NCBI RefSeq assembly: GCF_018860975.1
Contig: NZ_JAHKQI010000005.1
Coordinates: 496,001-560,000 of the forward strand
Reading direction: 5' to 3'
DNA: 64,000 bases
DNA from: Lentibacter algarum
GTDB taxonomy: Bacteria > Pseudomonadota > Alphaproteobacteria > Rhodobacterales > Rhodobacteraceae
This document shows, piece after piece, positions 60,804 to 64,000 of this stretch. The translations under genes and the position numbers were made by a program. Below the pieces are notes generated by a model. It made no database searches, was not told the origin of the DNA, and was given only the letters and a program-made list of their open reading frames with translations. Positions within the stretch are counted from its first letter, which is position 1. Every line of letters begins with the position of its first letter.

Positions 60804-61634
60804 CTAGCGCTGCCGGTCGGCGGGGTAGGTTCCGAGCACTTTGATGTAGGAGGTAAAGTAGTCGAGTTCCTCCATCGCAAGTTTTACGTTCGCGTCTTCG
60901 GGATGCCCGTCGATGTCGGAGTAAAACCGCGTCGCGGTGAAGTTGCCATCAACCATATAGCTCTCGAGCTTGGTCATGTTGACGCCGTTTGTCGCGAAAC
61001 CGCCCATCGCTTTGTAGAGCGCAGCGGGGATGTTGCGAACTTCAAAAACAAAGGTCGTCATCATGCCAAGTTCACCGCGACGGGAGGTGTCAGGCTCGCG
61101 GCCCATGATCAGAAACCGCGTGGTGTTATGGCCGTGATCTTCAATGTCCGAGGCAAGCACCGTCAGCCCGTGAATGTCGGCGGCAAGCTCGCTGGCCAGC
61201 ACGCCCTCGTCTTTGGAACCGGCCAGGGCCAGTTCTGCGGCGGCGCCTGCGCTATCGGCGGCACTGATGGCTTCGATGTTGTTTGCTTTTAGAAATTTCG
61301 CTGATTGCGGCAGCAACACCGGATGAGCGCGCACGCTCTTGATGTCACTCAACGCAACACCTTTTGCGGCCATGAGAGCAATGCGCACCCGCACAAAAGC
61401 CTCGTCAACAATGAACAGACCACAGTCGGGCAGCAGGCGGTGGTTGTCGGCAACGCGGCCATATGTCGAGTTTTCGACCGGTAGCATCGCGTAGTCGGCC
61501 ACACCGTTTTGCACAGCTTCAATCGCGGCCTCAAACGAGGCGCAAGGCACAGGCTCGGCGTCGGGACGGGCGCTCATGCAGGCCTCGTGGCTGTAGGCAC
61601 CAAGCTCTCCCTGAAAGGCAATTCGTTGCGTCAT
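60804..61634 (-). CDS. pheA: prephenate dehydratase
   Basis: 276 residues, monofunctional form. PDT domain with 'RIAFQGELGAYSHEACM', 'YAMLPVENSTYGRV', and the catalytic HNTTRFLIMGR; C-terminal ACT domain (about 195-276, 'FEVRNIPAALYKAMGGFATNGVNMTKLESYMV') for phenylalanine feedback. The usual ESRP is ESYM here. Makes phenylpyruvate in the cytoplasm. Divergent from the cytochrome gene. Confidence 0.95.
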   Translation of the reverse strand: MTQRIAFQGELGAYSHEACMSARPDAEPVPCASFEAAIEAVQNGVADYAMLPVENSTYGRVADNHRLLPDCGLFIVDEAFVRVRIALMAAKGVALSDIKSVRAHPVLLPQSAKFLKANNIEAISAADSAGAAAELALAGSKDEGVLASELAADIHGLTVLASDIEDHGHNTTRFLIMGREPDTSRRGELGMMTTFVFEVRNIPAALYKAMGGFATNGVNMTKLESYMVDGNFTATRFYSDIDGHPEDANVKLAMEELDYFTSYIKVLGTYPADRQR

Positions 61635-61754
61635 TGTTAAGCCTTTCTGGCTAAATGCATAAAAAAGGGCAATTCGCCGCAGAAACTACACCTTGCCATA
61701 AGGGAGGGGAAGCGGATAGATAACCGCCAAACGCTAAGAAATGGAATCTGACCC

Positions 61755-62294
61755 ATGTTTGATACAATGACCTCAACAAAAGTCCTTGGCGCGGTTTGCG
61801 GATCGCTTCTGGTTTTTCTGTTTGCCAAGTGGGGCGGAGAAGCGCTTTACCATGTTGGCGCTACTGGCCACGGCGGCCACGGCGAAGGCGAAATACACGC
61901 GGCCTACATCATCGAAACGGGTGACGATAGCCAAGGCGACGCCGAAGCGGTTGATGAAGGCCCCGATTTTGCAACGTTGCTGGCAGAAGCTGACGTTGGC
62001 AAAGGCGCAAGCGTTTTCAAAAAATGCGCCGCATGCCACTCGTTGGAAGCTGGTGAAACAAAAACGGGCCCGTCGCTGCACGGTATTGTCGGCAAATCTG
62101 TCGCATCGACTGACGGGTTTGGCTATTCGGGCGCACTTAAAGCAGTTGCTGAGACATGGGGCACGGATGAGCTGAACGCTTTCCTGACCAAGCCAAAATC
62201 TTTTGCACCGGGCACAGCGATGAGCTTCAACGGCCTTAAGAAAGACAAAGACCGCGCCAACCTGATTGCTTATCTTGAAAGCCTTGGCGGCTGA
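61755..62294 (+). CDS. membrane-anchored cytochrome c (c(y) type)
   Basis: 179 residues. An uncleaved N-terminal anchor (about 8-25, KVLGAVCGSLLVFLFAKW) is followed by a His/Gly/acidic linker and a class I cytochrome c domain (about 78-179). Heme motif CAACH (91-95), 'KTGPSLHGIVGK', distal Met in PGTAMSF (about 153). Matches Rhodobacter cytochrome c(y), carrying electrons from bc1 to cbb3 or aa3 oxidase in the periplasm. Own terminator. Confidence 0.93.
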   Translation: MFDTMTSTKVLGAVCGSLLVFLFAKWGGEALYHVGATGHGGHGEGEIHAAYIIETGDDSQGDAEAVDEGPDFATLLAEADVGKGASVFKKCAACHSLEAGETKTGPSLHGIVGKSVASTDGFGYSGALKAVAETWGTDELNAFLTKPKSFAPGTAMSFNGLKKDKDRANLIAYLESLGG

Positions 62295-62317
62295 TCGCAG
62301 CGCGCCATTGAGTATTG

Positions 62318-62349
62318 AAAACCGCTGGCCCGAAAGGCTGGCGGTTTTT
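62318..62349 (+). terminator. intrinsic terminator after cytochrome c gene
   Basis: AAAACCGC (62318-62325) / GCGGTTTT (62341-62348) with inner GGCC/GGC pairs across a small internal loop, loop CGAAA, ending in TTTTT. Confidence 0.85.
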
Positions 62350-62483
62350 GCGTTTTCGCCTACTCAATTTGAGGCGCAATCACGCCGTGCTCACAAAATC
62401 TCAACTTGAATGTCATGCCCCAAGGAATTTAGGGTATCTTAACCATAAACAAGCTCAGATAAGAGTTGCGACAGGAGGCCATG

Positions 62484-64000
62484 ATGACCAGCAAAAAGCC
62501 TAAACCAGCCACCCGCGCCCGCAGTTTGCCCGATCTGCGACCAATTGCGCTGTTGAGCCTCATTTTCCTTGGCCTCGCCAGTTTGGCCTTGAAAGCCGAG
62601 GAAGAGATCATCAAGTCGCATGGTTTCTCCTATTATGGCGAATTGAGCTATCCGGCGGACTACCAGCATTTCAACTACGTGAACCCGGACGCACCCAAAG
62701 GCGGGAGCATTTCGCTGGCCGCGGTGGGCACGTTTGACTCGATGAATGTTTATGCACGCAAAGGCAACGCCGACTCGCTGGCCAGCATCTTCTACGAGAG
62801 CCTGCTGGGCGAGTCGCTCGTCAACGGTCAGCAGGTGCAATTGCCAGCAGATACCTTCGGCGAGTTCTACGGCTTGCTGGCGCACACGGTCGAATACCCG
62901 AAAGACAAAAGCTGGGTGATTTTTCACATGCGTCCCGAGGCGCGGTTTTCTGACGGCACGCCACTGACGGCACATGATGTCGCGTTTTCGCACAACCTGC
63001 TGCTTGATCAAGGCCTGAAGTCTTATGCCGATGCGGTGCGCAAACGCATCCCGAAGACCGAAGTGATTGATGATCACACGATCAAGTTCTACTTCACCGA
63101 CGGCATCTCGCGGCGCTCGCTGATTGAGCAAGTCGCGACTGTGCCGGTGTTCTCCAAGGCATGGTATGAAGAAACGGGCGCGCGGCTTGACGAGGCACGG
63201 CTGACGGCTTCGCCCGGCTCGGGGCCATATGTGCTTGATGATGTCGATGTGAACCGCCGCGTGGTTTACAAGCGCAATCCCGACTATTGGGGCAAGGACC
63301 TGCCGATCAACCGCGGTCGCCACAACTTTGATGAAATCCGTATTGAGTATTTTGGCGACAGCACCGCAGCTTTTGAGGCTTTCAAGGCGGGTGAAGTCAC
63401 CTTCCGTGCAGAAGGCCAGTCTGCGATTTGGGCCAAGGGCTATGACTTTCCCAAAGTTAAAAAAGGGCAGGTGAAACGCGAAGAACTGCCTAACGGATCA
63501 GTGCCGAACTCGGTTGGCTTTGTGTTTAACCTCGGCTCCGAGCAACTCAAAGACAAGCGCGTGCGGCAGGCTATTTCGCTTGGCTACAACTTCGAGTGGA
63601 CGAACACCTCACTGCAACACAGCCTGTTCGCGCAACGCACGTCGTTTGTGCAAAACACCGACATGATGGCCACGGGCCTGCCGCAAGGTGCTGAACTGGC
63701 ATTTTTGCAAAGCTTGGGTGATGTCGTGCCTGCCGAGATTTTCTCGGAAGAGGTGACGCTGCCGCATACCTCAAAGCCTGACCGATTGAGCGATCGCCGC
63801 AATCTGCGGCGTGCGATGAAGTTGCTTGATGACGCCGGTTGGCCCGTTGGCAGTGACGGCAAGCGCCGCAACGACAAGAACGAGCTGCTGACAGTGAACT
63901 TTGTCGTTAACTCGGTGAGTTCGCCGAACCTTGTTGCTATCATCGAGAACTACGTGAGCAACCTTAAGGGCATGGGCATTAATGCGTTGATTGATTCAGT
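62484..64000 (+). CDS. yejA: extracellular solute-binding protein, YejA-like (3' end cut by window)
   Basis: Open from ATG 62484 to the end of the window with no stop, 505 residues visible. AGGAGG five bases ahead selects 62484 over ATG 62481. N-terminal segment 'RPIALLSLIFLGLASLALKAEEE' is a signal/anchor; then family 5 SBP pattern: 'SHGFSYYGELSYPADYQHFNYVNPDAPKGG', 'LTAHDVAFSHNLLLDQG', 'GSGPYVLDDVDVNRRVVYKRNPDYWG'. YejA binds peptides such as microcin C for the YejBEF ABC importer; yejB is expected downstream. No frame for it is visible here. Confidence 0.88.
   Translation, partial: MTSKKPKPATRARSLPDLRPIALLSLIFLGLASLALKAEEEIIKSHGFSYYGELSYPADYQHFNYVNPDAPKGGSISLAAVGTFDSMNVYARKGNADSLASIFYESLLGESLVNGQQVQLPADTFGEFYGLLAHTVEYPKDKSWVIFHMRPEARFSDGTPLTAHDVAFSHNLLLDQGLKSYADAVRKRIPKTEVIDDHTIKFYFTDGISRRSLIEQVATVPVFSKAWYEETGARLDEARLTASPGSGPYVLDDVDVNRRVVYKRNPDYWGKDLPINRGRHNFDEIRIEYFGDSTAAFEAFKAGEVTFRAEGQSAIWAKGYDFPKVKKGQVKREELPNGSVPNSVGFVFNLGSEQLKDKRVRQAISLGYNFEWTNTSLQHSLFAQRTSFVQNTDMMATGLPQGAELAFLQSLGDVVPAEIFSEEVTLPHTSKPDRLSDRRNLRRAMKLLDDAGWPVGSDGKRRNDKNELLTVNFVVNSVSSPNLVAIIENYVSNLKGMGINALIDS

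Noticed and set aside
59910-61292. 460-codon plus-strand frame opposite the second CPBP gene and pheA
   Set aside because: It spans two clear minus-strand genes and its product is Gln/Arg-rich with no domains.

Overview
The window looks like a GC-rich chromosomal segment of an alphaproteobacterium in the Rhodobacterales (Roseobacter-type). The clues are the gene families together: COQ9, the DUF1013 regulator TrcR, membrane ferritin-like MbfA with an Irr-type box, tandem DUF1127 genes followed by CCUCCUCCC-loop hairpins, a TRAP transporter of the 2-oxoacid/TakP type, a giant RTX-Hint protein, membrane-anchored cytochrome c, and dense short-gap operons. I see no rRNA, tRNA, CRISPR array, prophage or insertion sequence. 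Most genes are housekeeping or catabolic.

Layout. 0-5 kb: end of a flavodoxin-like reductase gene, a YghU-type glutathione transferase, a dimethylglycine/sarcosine-dehydrogenase-like flavoprotein, a GNAT acetyltransferase, then a two-gene DUF1127 operon with a probable CcsR/'cuckoo' sRNA at its 3' end. 5-10 kb: LysR regulator, rpsU, COQ9 plus a quinone oxidoreductase, RNase T2, trcR with a duplicated out-of-frame tail. 10-16.7 kb: a 2152-residue RTX protein with a C-terminal Hint domain. 16.8-25 kb: Na+/alanine symporter with a universal stress protein and a divergent Lrp regulator; the dnaX-ebfC-recR DNA metabolism cluster, carrying an internally deleted TauD gene and a NUDIX gene between dnaX and ebfC; DUF202, a zinc metallopeptidase and a coupled small phosphatase. 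25-30 kb: a TRAP transporter (dctP, terminator, dctQ, dctM) whose DctM carries a long coiled-coil tail.

30-38.7 kb: enoyl-CoA hydratase, a glycolate oxidase operon (glcD-glcE-small membrane protein-glcF), a secreted trypsin-like protease, and hsp20 with a sigma-32-type promoter and a ROSE-like RNA thermometer; an aminotransferase. 38.7-47.8 kb: succinate semialdehyde dehydrogenase, a kynurenine formamidase-like hydrolase, a P1 (DmpA/NylC) peptidase, creatinase, a cupin, an RdhA/QueG-like Fe-S protein, TetR regulator, mbfA and an AEC carrier. 47.9-54.8 kb: S-formylglutathione hydrolase, soluble transhydrogenase, DUF188 protein, ornithine cyclodeaminase homologue, a cysteine-rich Sel1-like secreted protein, MFS transporter, ZapE. 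54.9-64 kb: LysM and rhodanese proteins, a cluster of six GANTC sites, folC-accD, two tandem CPBP membrane proteases, pheA, cytochrome c(y), and the start of a YejA-like peptide-binding protein.

How it fits together: the segment suggests a marine-type heterotroph that takes up organic acids (TRAP) and amino acids (AGCS), oxidises glycolate, breaks down creatine and methylated glycines, detoxifies formaldehyde and electrophiles, and exports iron through MbfA. The most interesting signals are regulatory RNA and DNA structures (CcsR-like hairpins, ROSE thermometer, Irr box, GANTC cluster, phased GTGCATA repeats) and several genes with unusual architecture (DctM coiled-coil tail, trcR tail duplication, deleted TauD, embedded glc membrane protein). 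All functional calls rest on reading the sequence and on family knowledge; no database search was run.
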